Assembly: GCA_902774045.1 (NCBI GenBank)
Contig: CACYGW010000002.1
Location: forward strand, 35,071 to 99,070
DNA from: an uncultured Bacteroidia bacterium
GTDB lineage: Bacteria > Bacteroidota > Bacteroidia > Bacteroidales > UBA932
Reading direction: 5' to 3'
Length of the DNA: 64,000 nt
Positions 1-8,999 of the stretch are shown piece by piece. The translations under genes and the position numbers were made by a program. Below the pieces are notes generated by a model that worked only from the letters and a program-made list of their open reading frames with translations, was not told the origin of the DNA and ran no database searches. Position 1 is the stretch's first letter; the number at the start of each line of letters is the position of its first letter.

Positions 1-7
1 AAAGTCT

Positions 8-2626
8 CTAAATCACTTCTATATCTGAAGACAGAATCCAGCCCTGACGGCCGTCAGAAAGCTCTATGTTGCTGTACTGCCCCACGGAATCCAGCACCTT
101 TACCTTTACACCCTCGTGAAGCACAAAAAGGTCGCGGGACGCTGTTCCGCCCGTAGGGGTATTCTTCACGGAAGAAACCGGTTTCATTACAATTGCGCTG
201 TCTTCCTTAAGGGAGTCGTTCTTCTGCCAGAGGGCAAAGCTAAGGGTAACTGCAAATAGCAGCACGGCGGCAATGCCTCCGTAGAAGTTGCCCCTTCTGG
301 ACGAGCCGCCCAGAGCAAACCTTATGGCAAAGAAGCAGGCCAGGGCAAAGAGAAGCAGCGACAGCACGGCCCAGGTGTTGGACGAAAGCGTGTAGCAGAC
401 GCCTCTGGCCCAGGATTTTAACAGGAATTCCGGCACTGCGTCTATCCTGTCCTGGATAAGCGACGAGGCATATTCCAGATTGTTGCGGGCATCGGTAAAG
501 GAAGGATCGGCCTTAAGGGCTCGCTCGTAATTAAGAATGGCCCTTGCCATATCGCCGGCCTTGAAAGCGGCGTTGCCAATGTTGTAACTAAGGACAGGAG
601 AATGGTAACCATCGGCCTCTATCGCATTCCATTGTACAAGGGCGTCGTCCCAAAGCCCATCGGAATAAGCCTGTACTCCCTTTGTCCAGAGAGAATCGGC
701 CCGTGAAGACGGGGAGGCCAGGGCTCCGGGAACCATCAGCCCAAATAAAATTACAACGGAAAGCGCCTTGGCTGCCTTGGAAGAAGACGAACTCTTCATA
801 GATGAATCAATTGCAGAAATTAGTCTTACGGCAGAGTCGTAATGGCCCTGTAGGGCTTCAGCTCCGCTTCCGGGAGCGTAACGGGCAAATTCGCAGGCAT
901 CAACCAGCGAGAGGAATTCGCCGGAAACCTCTTCTTTGACTCCTGCCTCTGCAAGGCGAGTAGAAATATTGTCGTGATCCAGTTCTTCCTGAGGCATGTT
1001 GAACTTGTCCGAGATATAACCCTGCAAGGCTTTGTGGAGTTCTTCGTAGAAGGCCCCGCCAATGTTCCTGTCCAGATAGCCCTTGGCGGCGGAAAGTCGC
1101 TTAAGAGCCATTCTGGTAGCCCTGCGCACGCGGGAACCGGCAACATCTGCCCTGCGGATGGCAGAGCGTCTGCGTATCAGCAAAAAGGCCACTGTAAAGA
1201 GTCCCATCAGCCCTATCAGCACGGGATATACGGCCCTTCCAACCAGCATTGAGGTCTTTCCGGAAAGAGAGGGAACCGAGGTGCGTATAAAACGGATGTC
1301 CTCTGAAAGATTCCTGACTCCGGAGCGCTCGGGAAGCCTTAGCCCCTGCGAGCCATCGGATACCGGCGCGGAGCCGTCTCCGGAAACGGGGATTGACATC
1401 TCCCGGGTAGAAAGGGTTACCCATTTGCGGGAGTTAATGTCGTAGTAGGACCACTGCACCGGCTCCAGCACAAAGTCTCCCCTGCTTCTTGGGATGAAGG
1501 GATACTCGAAGGTCTTGCTGCCGGAGGTGCCGCCCTGAGTTGTCTTCTCTGAGGATTTAACGTCGTAGGCCTCAAAGTCAGGAGGGAAATTAACCTTGGG
1601 AGCTTCCAGCAGGGATACGTTTCCGTTACCGGTTATGGTAATGGTGAGCGATGCAGCCTCGTGCGCTGCCAGAGAGTCGCGGCTAAGAGAGGCTTTCATC
1701 GAGAAGGAGCCCACTCCGCCGTTAAAAGATTCAGGTGCGCCGGCAGGGAGTTTGCTGACCGGAAGTTTTACGGGTTTTGTGTAGACTCTCTTGCGGATGG
1801 TTCTGTAACCATCGTCAAAAAATGAGTCGAATACACTCTGGTTGCGCCTTGAAACCCTTATGTTTACTAGGCAGGTTATTTCCGATGCGTCTATCGTGAG
1901 GTCGCCGGCCTGCTGAGGAACCAGAATCCAACTGCGCAGAAGGGCGCTGTTGTATATCTTGTCTCCGAGGACCTCCCTTTGGAACTCTATGTTTGTGGGA
2001 GATTCAAGAGGCTGGCTCCAGAACCCGGTGAACGAGGGGAAGCGGACATCCTCGAACCCGGCTATATCTACTTTCTGATAGAGCTTGAGTTCTGCCTTTA
2101 CAGGCTCTCCTATCACTGCGCTGGAGCGGCTGAGATTAAGCCTTATGAAGAGATCGTCGTCGGAAATGGTTCCAGTCTGGGAGGCAGAGGGTTTGTCGCC
2201 GCTCTGGGACTGGCCGGCCTGGCTGCCGGACGAGGAAGAAGAGCTCTTGACCACCTCTACCTGAAAAGATTCCGAACTTATCTGCCTGCCGTTCATTGTG
2301 GCAGTGGCCGGAGCAAGACTGAACTTACCCTCCTTGCGGGCAATCAGTATATAGGAATAAGAGTATTGGGACGATGTTGTAGTTTTTCCGCCACGGATTA
2401 CCGTACTGGTAGAGGTTCCCGTCTGGGGGCCCCATACCACCTGGAAATCGTCGCCGGGTTTCCACTTAAAGTCTGAAGGACGGGACGATTGATCCGTGTC
2501 TATAACAAAGGAAAGGCTGAACTGCTCGCCCAGCGATACAATCTTCTGTCCTTGAACCTTGATGCTCTGAGCCCAGGCGAAGGCCGGAATCAGAACAAGA
2601 AACAATACTGAAAATAGTTTCCTCAT
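8..2626 (-). CDS. Fused BatD-BatE aerotolerance membrane protein
   Basis: This is one 872-residue reading frame that joins two proteins normally encoded separately in Bacteroides-type bat operons. Residues 1-20 are a signal peptide ending AWAQ. BatD-like beta-domains follow, with a membrane segment near residues 460-485. At residue 610 there is an internal Met followed by a Ser-rich stretch and a hydrophobic segment resembling a BatE signal peptide. After it come TPR repeats (about 640-720), two membrane segments and a C-terminal SH3-like domain (about 815-872). An ATG at 2626 is chosen because it lies just after the batC stop; longer starts would run into batC. Bat proteins are linked to oxidative-stress or aerotolerance phenotypes, but their biochemistry is unresolved. 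The lack of a stop between the two halves is seen directly. Confidence 0.88.
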   Translation of the reverse strand: MRKLFSVLFLVLIPAFAWAQSIKVQGQKIVSLGEQFSLSFVIDTDQSSRPSDFKWKPGDDFQVVWGPQTGTSTSTVIRGGKTTTSSQYSYSYILIARKEGKFSLAPATATMNGRQISSESFQVEVVKSSSSSSGSQAGQSQSGDKPSASQTGTISDDDLFIRLNLSRSSAVIGEPVKAELKLYQKVDIAGFEDVRFPSFTGFWSQPLESPTNIEFQREVLGDKIYNSALLRSWILVPQQAGDLTIDASEITCLVNIRVSRRNQSVFDSFFDDGYRTIRKRVYTKPVKLPVSKLPAGAPESFNGGVGSFSMKASLSRDSLAAHEAASLTITITGNGNVSLLEAPKVNFPPDFEAYDVKSSEKTTQGGTSGSKTFEYPFIPRSRGDFVLEPVQWSYYDINSRKWVTLSTREMSIPVSGDGSAPVSDGSQGLRLPERSGVRNLSEDIRFIRTSVPSLSGKTSMLVGRAVYPVLIGLMGLFTVAFLLIRRRSAIRRADVAGSRVRRATRMALKRLSAAKGYLDRNIGGAFYEELHKALQGYISDKFNMPQEELDHDNISTRLAEAGVKEEVSGEFLSLVDACEFARYAPGSGAEALQGHYDSAVRLISAIDSSMKSSSSSKAAKALSVVILFGLMVPGALASPSSRADSLWTKGVQAYSDGLWDDALVQWNAIEADGYHSPVLSYNIGNAAFKAGDMARAILNYERALKADPSFTDARNNLEYASSLIQDRIDAVPEFLLKSWARGVCYTLSSNTWAVLSLLLFALACFFAIRFALGGSSRRGNFYGGIAAVLLFAVTLSFALWQKNDSLKEDSAIVMKPVSSVKNTPTGGTASRDLFVLHEGVKVKVLDSVGQYSNIELSDGRQGWILSSDIEVI

Positions 2627-2630
2627 ATCG

Positions 2631-3317
2631 TTACCAATTCTTATCATTTTGTTTAACTCCAACGGCAGCCTTGGACTTCTCTACCTTCTCCTGAGTCTTT
2701 CTCTCCTTGTCCTGCATGGCCTGAAGCATTTGGCGGGCCTGCTCTGGAGAAACATTCACCTGAGCGGCCTGTGGCTGCTGATTCTGGTTTTGATCCTGGT
2801 TTTGGTTATTGTCCTGGTTATCCTGATTCTGGTCTTGATTATCCTGGCTGTCCTGATTCTGATTCTGGTTCTGCTGGCTTTGGTCCTGATTCTCAAGATG
2901 CTTCTTGGCGAAGATATAGTTCTCTTTTGCCTCCAGATTTCCCGGGTCTGCGATAAGACACTGCTTAAAGGCATCCACCGCTTCCTGCCACTGCTTGCGG
3001 GCTATGGCGGCGTCGCCAAGATTAAAGTAGTAGTCCGAGCAGTGCCCGCTCTCCGGAGCAAAGTCCTTTATGTGGCCAAGGGCCTCCGTGGCAGACTCGT
3101 AATCTCCCAGCCTGTAGTGCACGCTGGCCAGATTATAATTGGCCGCGAAGGAGGTAGAATCCTTGTCCAGAGCCCTCATGTATTCTACCGCAGCGTCGCG
3201 GAAGTTACCTTTTGCGAACTTGCGGTTTCCGGAGCGCACCTCCGCCCTGTCTATCTGGGCGAAAGCCTGCACCAGGCAGACTGCCAGAAGCAAAAATATC
3301 ATCAAACCACGTCTCAT
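2631..3317 (-). CDS. batC: BatC, TPR protein with Gln/Asn-rich tail
   Basis: This 228-residue protein has an N-terminal signal peptide (cleavage around AFAQ) and about three TPR repeats (roughly residues 25-140), suggesting a periplasmic protein-interaction scaffold. Residues about 145-187 are almost entirely Q, N and D and are encoded by a degenerate short DNA repeat. A charged helix rich in K, E and Q ends the protein. It overlaps batB by 4 bp and ends 4 bp before the batD-batE start, so it is translated within the same operon. Assignment as BatC rests on the TPR content and its position between batB and batD. Confidence 0.85.
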   Translation of the reverse strand: MRRGLMIFLLLAVCLVQAFAQIDRAEVRSGNRKFAKGNFRDAAVEYMRALDKDSTSFAANYNLASVHYRLGDYESATEALGHIKDFAPESGHCSDYYFNLGDAAIARKQWQEAVDAFKQCLIADPGNLEAKENYIFAKKHLENQDQSQQNQNQNQDSQDNQDQNQDNQDNNQNQDQNQNQQPQAAQVNVSPEQARQMLQAMQDKERKTQEKVEKSKAAVGVKQNDKNW

Positions 3318-4318
3318 ACAAACAACTTTTTACGGGATTTGCGGCGGCCCAGCATAAAATCAATGGAGAACAGCACAAAGGCAAAGGCAAAGAAATACAT
3401 GTACTGCTCGTCGTACTCTTCAAAGACCACGGAGTTAAACTCCTCTTCTTCCATAGCCTTAATGTCGTCCACTATGGGATTGAGGCCGAACTCGTCCATT
3501 CCGGCGTGTATATAGGCTCCGCCTCCTGCATTGGCCACATCCTTGAGGGCCTGCTCGTTAAGTTTGGTCACGACTATCTGTCCCTCGGAGTCCTTGAGCA
3601 GTCCTCCCTTAACCGGTATGGGCTGGCCCTTGGCGGAACCCACTCCTATGGTGTATACGGTTATTCCAGCCTCGCGGGCCTGGGCGGCTGCCGCCGTGGC
3701 ATCGTCCTCGTGATTTTCTCCGTCGGATATGATAATGATGGCCCGGCTTTTCTCGCTTTCAAGGCTGAAGCTGCGCATTGCGGTAAGTATGGCATCCCCT
3801 ATCGCAGTACCCTGAACGGGAACCGACTCCGTGGATATGTTGCTTAGGAACATCTTGGCGGATACGTAGTCTGCCGTTATGGGGAGCTGCACAAAAGAGG
3901 AACCCGCAAAAATAATAAGGCCTATGCGGTCTTCCTTAAGGCGGTCCGTTATTCTGGAAATAGCCAGTTTTGCCCTGTCCAGACGGTTGGGGGTATAGTC
4001 CTGGGCCAGCATCGAGTTGGAAACGTCCAGGGCAATCATAACCTCTGCCCCGCGGCTCTTGCGCTCGCTTAACTTGGCCCCTATCTGAGGACGGCACAGA
4101 CCTATCACAAAGAAGAAAAAGCCTATCGTGAAAAGTATCACCCTGGCCCAGTCCTTGGCTCCAGATACGGAAGGCATCAGCTCGCCCACCAGAACCTCGT
4201 CGCCCAAACGGCGGATACGGCGGCGTCTGAGACGGCGCATCACGGCAAAGGTTATGGGGATGACGGGTACCAGCAGAAGGAAGTACAGCCATCTGGCATC
4301 TGCAAGATAATATATCAT
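3314..4318 (-). CDS. batB: BatB, von Willebrand factor A membrane protein
   Basis: This 334-residue protein has two hydrophobic segments near the N-terminus (about 10-28 and 58-75), a von Willebrand factor A domain carrying the metal-ion-dependent adhesion motif DVSNS near residue 96, and a C-terminal hydrophobic segment followed by a basic tail. This is the BatA/BatB topology, with the VWA domain outside the cytoplasmic membrane. It overlaps batA by 4 bp and batC by 4 bp. Two adjacent VWA paralogues (batA, batB) are typical of this operon in Bacteroidales. Confidence 0.9.
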   Translation of the reverse strand: MIYYLADARWLYFLLLVPVIPITFAVMRRLRRRRIRRLGDEVLVGELMPSVSGAKDWARVILFTIGFFFFVIGLCRPQIGAKLSERKSRGAEVMIALDVSNSMLAQDYTPNRLDRAKLAISRITDRLKEDRIGLIIFAGSSFVQLPITADYVSAKMFLSNISTESVPVQGTAIGDAILTAMRSFSLESEKSRAIIIISDGENHEDDATAAAAQAREAGITVYTIGVGSAKGQPIPVKGGLLKDSEGQIVVTKLNEQALKDVANAGGGAYIHAGMDEFGLNPIVDDIKAMEEEEFNSVVFEEYDEQYMYFFAFAFVLFSIDFMLGRRKSRKKLFV

Positions 4319-5298
4319 GGCAACCTCCTCATTATCAGTTTTACAAAAAGTTCCAGCAGAAGCAGCAGCAGCGCCGCAATGGCATACCGCGGGAAGAGCT
4401 CCTTGTACACGGGGAAACTGTCTATTGTGGTGCGAACCTTCTCCATCTGGTTAATCTCTCCGAAAATCTCCTGGAGCTTGGTATTGTCGGTTGCCCTGAA
4501 ATATCGCCCCCCGGTAGTTGTGGCTATGCTTCGCAGAAGGGGCTCGTCCAGCTCTACCTTCACCTGCTGCATCTGCATCCCGAAGGGAGTCATGACAGGA
4601 TAAGGGGCGGTTCCGTTGTCGCCTACGCCTATGGTGTAAACCCTTACCCCATAGGTCTTGGCAATCTCGGCTGCGGTCTCGGGAGGAATCTCTCCCATGT
4701 TATTGACACCATCGGTCAGTAAAATGACAACCCGGCTCTTGGCCTCGGAATCCTTGATTCTGGCTACCGCGGTGGCCAATCCGTTGCCTATGGCCGTTCC
4801 GTCGTCTATAAGGCCGGTCTGAATCTCCTTCATCATGTTGATGAGGGTGGCCCTGTCGGTGGTAAGAGGGCATTGGGTATAACTTTCGCCCGCAAAGACC
4901 ACGATTCCCATCCTGTCCGACGGCCTCTGACCCACGAACTCTATAGCTATGTCCTTGGAGGCGCTTATCCTGTCAGGGGTGAAATCCCTGGCCAGCATAC
5001 TTGTAGATACGTCCATCGCAAAGACGATGTCTATACCCTCGGTGTCTATTTTTTCCAGTTCCGATGATGACCTGGGCCTGGCCAGGCAGATCACCAGAAG
5101 ACAAAGCGCAAGGGTCCTCAGCACTGCGGGCACGTGCACCAGCACGCTCCAGAGGCTGAAGCCTCCCTTGCTCCAGGGCTCCAGGGTAGATACCCTAAGA
5201 TGGGGTTCCCTGCGGAAGACCTGCCTGTAGATGTACAGGGCGGCCAGCAGCAGGGGCACGGCCAGGAGCCAAAGTATATTAGGATGCTCAAAGAACAT
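4315..5298 (-). CDS. batA: BatA, von Willebrand factor A membrane protein
   Basis: This 327-residue protein has N-terminal membrane segments, a VWA domain with the MIDAS motif DVSTS near residue 94 and a conserved threonine/aspartate pattern (LLTDGVNN), and a C-terminal Leu-rich membrane segment. It is paralogous to BatB, and the order A then B is inferred from transcription order. It overlaps the upstream 313-residue gene by 11 bp and batB by 4 bp, implying coupled translation in the bat operon. Confidence 0.9.
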   Translation of the reverse strand: MFFEHPNILWLLAVPLLLAALYIYRQVFRREPHLRVSTLEPWSKGGFSLWSVLVHVPAVLRTLALCLLVICLARPRSSSELEKIDTEGIDIVFAMDVSTSMLARDFTPDRISASKDIAIEFVGQRPSDRMGIVVFAGESYTQCPLTTDRATLINMMKEIQTGLIDDGTAIGNGLATAVARIKDSEAKSRVVILLTDGVNNMGEIPPETAAEIAKTYGVRVYTIGVGDNGTAPYPVMTPFGMQMQQVKVELDEPLLRSIATTTGGRYFRATDNTKLQEIFGEINQMEKVRTTIDSFPVYKELFPRYAIAALLLLLLELFVKLIMRRLP

Positions 5299-6229
5299 TG
5301 TTTTCTATCTCCTCCTGATAAGTATCGGTAACAAATCTCACTGCCAGAGGCAGGGCCTTGGCATTGTAATCATCGTCCACTGTCATCTTTGCAAACTTCA
5401 CGAAATCCGATGTCTCAAAGAGTTCCTTCAGCGGTTCTTTATATTCCTGGGGGAATTCCGTTTCCTTGATGGCCTTGAAAATCTCTGCCGTGGTCATCTC
5501 CATAGCCCCGAACTGGTAACGGGAAGCAATGTATTCGCGTAGGGTATCGGTAATTCCGGAATAATAGGCCTTCTGCTTTTCCGGGACCCAGTACTTGTTG
5601 CCGCGAAGTTTGTCCAGCTTGCGGAGGGCAACTATATGGGCAGGTTCCGGGGCAACGGGAACGCCGTTCTTCTTGTTCCTGAAGTACCTGATTCCGTAAT
5701 AGGTTCCCAGGGCCATGAGCACCAGGGCCAGCACTGCAAGCAGGTAGGGCAGAATCTCGGCAAAAGTAAGGGGATATCCTATCTGGCCGCGGATGTCGTG
5801 CACCTGGAAGGTGGCGGTATCCACAGGCATTGTCTTTACGCTTAGCTTACTGCCCTTGAATACAAGGGTGTCCGTATCGCCCCCGGGGAGAAGCCGGGCT
5901 ATGCGGATATCGGGAAGAAGGTATTCTCCTTCGTCGAAGGATGTTATGGTGATGGCGGCCTCCATCTCCAGGTTGCCGGCCTTATTTTTAAGGGTGTCGA
6001 TGGTCCAGGCCGATACTGACTCTACCCCCTGCATAAGAACGTTGTCCTTGTACTCCGGCAGGGCGACTACAGTGCCTTCCGGTGCGGCAAAAGCCGCCCC
6101 GTAGGAAAGCTGGTCTGCAATTAGCACCGAATCTCTCTTCTGAAGCTGCCTCAGGAAGGTCTCCTCTCCCTGGGCGAAGGCAGGAAGAGCCACCAGGAAA
6201 GCCAGCGCCGATATGATTGTTTTTCTCAT
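5288..6229 (-). CDS. Bat-operon membrane protein of unknown function
   Basis: This 313-residue protein has a signal peptide (ending AFAQ), an extracytoplasmic beta-rich domain, one membrane segment at about residues 157-180 (ILPYLLAVLALVLMALG) and a cytoplasmic helical C-terminal half of about 130 residues. The layout resembles the C-terminal part of BatD (membrane segment followed by a helical domain), and a gene of this kind often sits between the DUF58 gene and batA. It starts 1 bp after the DUF58 stop and overlaps batA by 11 bp. No catalytic motif is visible. Confidence 0.8.
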   Translation of the reverse strand: MRKTIISALAFLVALPAFAQGEETFLRQLQKRDSVLIADQLSYGAAFAAPEGTVVALPEYKDNVLMQGVESVSAWTIDTLKNKAGNLEMEAAITITSFDEGEYLLPDIRIARLLPGGDTDTLVFKGSKLSVKTMPVDTATFQVHDIRGQIGYPLTFAEILPYLLAVLALVLMALGTYYGIRYFRNKKNGVPVAPEPAHIVALRKLDKLRGNKYWVPEKQKAYYSGITDTLREYIASRYQFGAMEMTTAEIFKAIKETEFPQEYKEPLKELFETSDFVKFAKMTVDDDYNAKALPLAVRFVTDTYQEEIENNVL

Positions 6230-6230
6230 A

Positions 6231-7124
6231 CTACCTGCTCCTGAATAATGAAATTAGGGCCTTCACATAGTCCTGGTCCGTGGCCACGTCCACGCAGTCT
6301 ATCTTGTGCTTAAGCATTAGCTGGTCTGCCGCGCGCACGGAGGCGTGCCACCATTTGGAATACTCCCGGCGGACCCTGGAGCTGGACGTGTTGATGATGG
6401 CCGTATGCCCGGTCTCTGCATCCTTGGCATTTACTATGCCCACGGAGGGGATGGTCCTCTCCCTGGGGTCGTAAATCCTTATTACGGAAAGGTCGTGCCT
6501 ACCGGCCGCAACTTTCATTGCATCCGTGTACCTTGGGCTGCCGTCCGGGGCGGCATCTACCATATCGGAAAGCAAAAAGGCCGTACAGCGTTTCTTGAGC
6601 GCGCCTGTAGCAAAGCGCAGGGCCTCGCCAATATTGGTACCGTCGCTCCGGGGTTCCCATTCAAGAACCTCGCGTATAATATGAAGAAGGTGGCTGCGGC
6701 CCTTTGCCGGAGGTATGAATTTCTCTACCTTGTCGCTAAAAAGCAGGGCTCCCACCTTATCGTTGTTTATTATGGCGCTGAAGGCCAGCACGGCGGCGAT
6801 TTCCGCCGTCATATCCCTCTTTGTACGGGTGGTGGTGCCAAACAGGCCGGAGCGGCTTATGTCTATGAGCAGCATCACCGTAAGTTCCCTTTCCTCCTCG
6901 AAAATCTTAACGTACGGAGCACTCATACGGGCGGTGACATTCCAGTCCATACTACGGACATCATCGCCCCACTGGTACTCCCTAACCTCGCTGAAGGCCA
7001 TACCTCTGCCCTTGAAGGCCGAATGATACTCTCCCGCAAAAATCTGGTGCGAGAGGGCCTTGGTCCTGATCTCAAGCTTGCGGACCTTCTTAAGCAGCTG
7101 GGTTGTAGTGGTTTTCTCCATCAA
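6231..7124 (-). CDS. DUF58 family protein with VWA-like fold
   Basis: This 297-residue protein matches the DUF58 family, including the family signature around YQWGDDVRSMDWNVTAR. A MIDAS-like DISRS motif lies near residue 87. No signal peptide or strong membrane segment is seen, so it is probably cytoplasmic. DUF58 proteins are almost always encoded next to MoxR ATPases, as here, 9 bp downstream of moxR. Two adjacent Met codons are possible starts. The inferred role is as an adaptor or substrate for the MoxR chaperone-like ATPase in the bat system. Confidence 0.9.
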   Translation of the reverse strand: MMEKTTTTQLLKKVRKLEIRTKALSHQIFAGEYHSAFKGRGMAFSEVREYQWGDDVRSMDWNVTARMSAPYVKIFEEERELTVMLLIDISRSGLFGTTTRTKRDMTAEIAAVLAFSAIINNDKVGALLFSDKVEKFIPPAKGRSHLLHIIREVLEWEPRSDGTNIGEALRFATGALKKRCTAFLLSDMVDAAPDGSPRYTDAMKVAAGRHDLSVIRIYDPRERTIPSVGIVNAKDAETGHTAIINTSSSRVRREYSKWWHASVRAADQLMLKHKIDCVDVATDQDYVKALISLFRSR

Positions 7125-7133
7125 AACCTTCCG

Positions 7134-8123
7134 TTAAGGAACAAGTACTGCGTTAAGCACCTCGGAAATGATGTTTTCCGTAGTAACGTTCTCTGCCTCG
7201 GCCTCGTAGGTAAGACCTATACGGTGCCTTAGAACTTCTGCAGAAACGGCTCTTACGTCCTCCGGGATAACGTAGCCTCTTCTCTTTATGAAGGCATAGG
7301 CCTTGGCGGCGAGAGAAAGCGATATGCTTGCACGGGGAGACGCACCGTACGAGATGAGGTCCTTGATCTGCGAGAGATTGTAGTCTCCCGGGGTACGGGT
7401 TGCGTAAACTATGTCAACGATGTATTTTTCTATCTTCTCGTCCATGTAGACGTCGCGTACGACGCTCTGGGCGCGGATGATGTCCTGGGGCTTCACTACC
7501 GGATTGGCGTGAGGGAATTCCCCGCTGTTGTTCATCCTTATAATCTGACGCTCCTCTTCTTTCTTGGGGTAGCCCACAATTACCTTAAGCATGAAACGGT
7601 CTACCTGGGCCTCGGGAAGAGGATAGGTTCCCTCCTGCTCTATAGGGTTCTGGGTGGCCATTACAAGGAAGGGCTTGGGAAGGGCGAAGGTCTGGTCGCC
7701 TATGGTTACCTGCTTTTCCTGCATTGCCTCAAGAAGGGCGCTCTGGACCTTTGCAGGGCTACGGTTAACCTCGTCTGCCAGAACGAAATTGGCAAAGATG
7801 GGGCCCTTGTGAACCTCGAAGTTTTCTTTCTTCTGGGAGTAAATCATTGTACCGGAAAGGTCTGCCGGCAAGAGGTCCGGGGTGAACTGGATTCTGCTGA
7901 ACTTGGCATCCACGGCCTGGGCCAGAGTGTTTATTGCCAAAGTCTTTGCCAGACCGGGCACACCTTCAAGCAGAATGTGACCGCCGGACAGCAGGCCTAT
8001 AAGAAGGTTTTCTACCAGGGATTTCTGGCCTACGATTACTTTTCCCATTTCTAACGACAGCATATCCACGAAGGAACTTTCTTGCTGAATACGCTCGTTC
8101 AATTCTTTGATGTTGACATCCAT
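7134..8123 (-). CDS. MoxR-type AAA+ ATPase
   Basis: This 329-residue ATPase is first in the bat operon. Walker A (GVPGLAKT, about residue 53), Walker B (VLADEVN, about 114) and the MoxR-typical LEAMQEKQVT and ATQNPIEQEGTYPLPEAQ motifs are all visible. MoxR ATPases act as chaperone-like remodelers for VWA-domain partners, which fits the three VWA-type proteins downstream. It is divergent from truA with only 33 bp between the start codons, so the two promoters must overlap each other or the neighbouring coding start. Confidence 0.93.
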   Translation of the reverse strand: MDVNIKELNERIQQESSFVDMLSLEMGKVIVGQKSLVENLLIGLLSGGHILLEGVPGLAKTLAINTLAQAVDAKFSRIQFTPDLLPADLSGTMIYSQKKENFEVHKGPIFANFVLADEVNRSPAKVQSALLEAMQEKQVTIGDQTFALPKPFLVMATQNPIEQEGTYPLPEAQVDRFMLKVIVGYPKKEEERQIIRMNNSGEFPHANPVVKPQDIIRAQSVVRDVYMDEKIEKYIVDIVYATRTPGDYNLSQIKDLISYGASPRASISLSLAAKAYAFIKRRGYVIPEDVRAVSAEVLRHRIGLTYEAEAENVTTENIISEVLNAVLVP

Positions 8124-8139
8124 TTTATTTTGTTTTTTC

Positions 8140-8147
8140 TATCTTTG
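8140..8147 (+). promoter_or_regulatory. Putative -7 box for truA
   Basis: TATCTTTG matches the Bacteroidota -7 consensus TAnnTTTG. It ends 9 bp before the truA ATG, so transcription would begin only a few bases upstream of the start codon. No TTTG lies at the ideal 19-bp distance upstream, so the call is moderate. Confidence 0.5.
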
Positions 8148-8156
8148 CAATCACTT

Positions 8157-8930
8157 ATGCGTTATTCTGTCACTCTATCCTACGATGGCTCTTCTTACAG
8201 CGGCTGGCAAATGCAGCCCAACGCTGTTTCTGTTCAGGAAGTTCTTCAAAAGGCCATCTCATTAGTCCTCAGGGAGGAAATCCCGGTAACCGGTGCTGGT
8301 AGAACCGATACCGGGGTGAACGCCATAGGTTATGTGGCTCACTTTATTACTTACGCCCCTCTTTGTGAAGAGGAACTTCGCTACAAATTAAATGCCATTT
8401 TACCCGCATCCATAAGGATTCACGAGGTAAAAAAAGTAAGTGAGGATTTCCACGCCAGGTTCGACGCCAGCCTCAGGCGCTATAACTATTTTATACACAG
8501 GACAAAAGACCCGTTTATAAAGCATTATTCCTATCTCTGCACCTATCCCCTGGATGTAGAGGCCATGAACAAGGCCTGTCAGTATCTCCTTGGCACGCAT
8601 GACTTCTCCTGTTTTGAAAAGACCGGCGGGAACAGCAAGACCCCCATCTGCACAGTTTACCGGGCCGAGTGGCAGACCTATACCCCCGACCACGTTAGAA
8701 TTATGGATTATCCCGGGGCCGATGGTGACTATCTTGTATTTACAATATCTGCCAACCGCTTCCTGCGCAATATGGTCCGAGCCATCGTGGGAACCCTTCT
8801 GGACATTGGAAGGGGCCGTTATCCGGCAGGACATATGGAGGAGGTGCTTGGAAGCGGCAGCCGTTCTTCTGCCGGAGAATCTGTTCCTGGCCACGCTCTT
8901 TTCCTTTCCAAAGTAGAATACCCAGGCTAA
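8157..8930 (+). CDS. truA: tRNA pseudouridine(38-40) synthase TruA
   Basis: TruA isomerises uridines 38-40 in the tRNA anticodon arm. The protein begins MRYSVTLSYDG and carries the catalytic-Asp motif GRTDTGVNA. The second-domain motifs FLRNMVRAIVG and FHARFDA are also present, and the 257-residue length is normal. The ATG at 8157 is preferred over an upstream in-frame ATG because the N-terminus then matches the family and the -7 box lies just upstream. It is transcribed divergently from moxR. Confidence 0.95.
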   Translation: MRYSVTLSYDGSSYSGWQMQPNAVSVQEVLQKAISLVLREEIPVTGAGRTDTGVNAIGYVAHFITYAPLCEEELRYKLNAILPASIRIHEVKKVSEDFHARFDASLRRYNYFIHRTKDPFIKHYSYLCTYPLDVEAMNKACQYLLGTHDFSCFEKTGGNSKTPICTVYRAEWQTYTPDHVRIMDYPGADGDYLVFTISANRFLRNMVRAIVGTLLDIGRGRYPAGHMEEVLGSGSRSSAGESVPGHALFLSKVEYPG

Positions 8931-8956
8931 AAAACGTAAAATTCGGGGAATTTGAT

Positions 8957-8964
8957 TATCTTTG
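8957..8964 (+). promoter_or_regulatory. Putative -7 box for exbB-exbD-tonB
   Basis: TATCTTTG matches TAnnTTTG and lies 35 bp before the exbB ATG, in the 69-bp gap after truA. No clear -33 TTTG is visible at standard spacing. Confidence 0.5.
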
Positions 8965-8999
8965 CAAGTTATTATGTTTTTGACTAAAAATTTGCAAAA

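Noticed and set aside
974..1445. Plus-strand open frames inside the bat operon
   Set aside because: They lie entirely within batD-batE with no family resemblance; the minus-strand frame is clearly the gene.
2756..2974. Alternative frames across the batC Gln/Asn-rich region
   Set aside because: They are repeat-driven open frames opposite or within batC with biased, non-protein-like composition.
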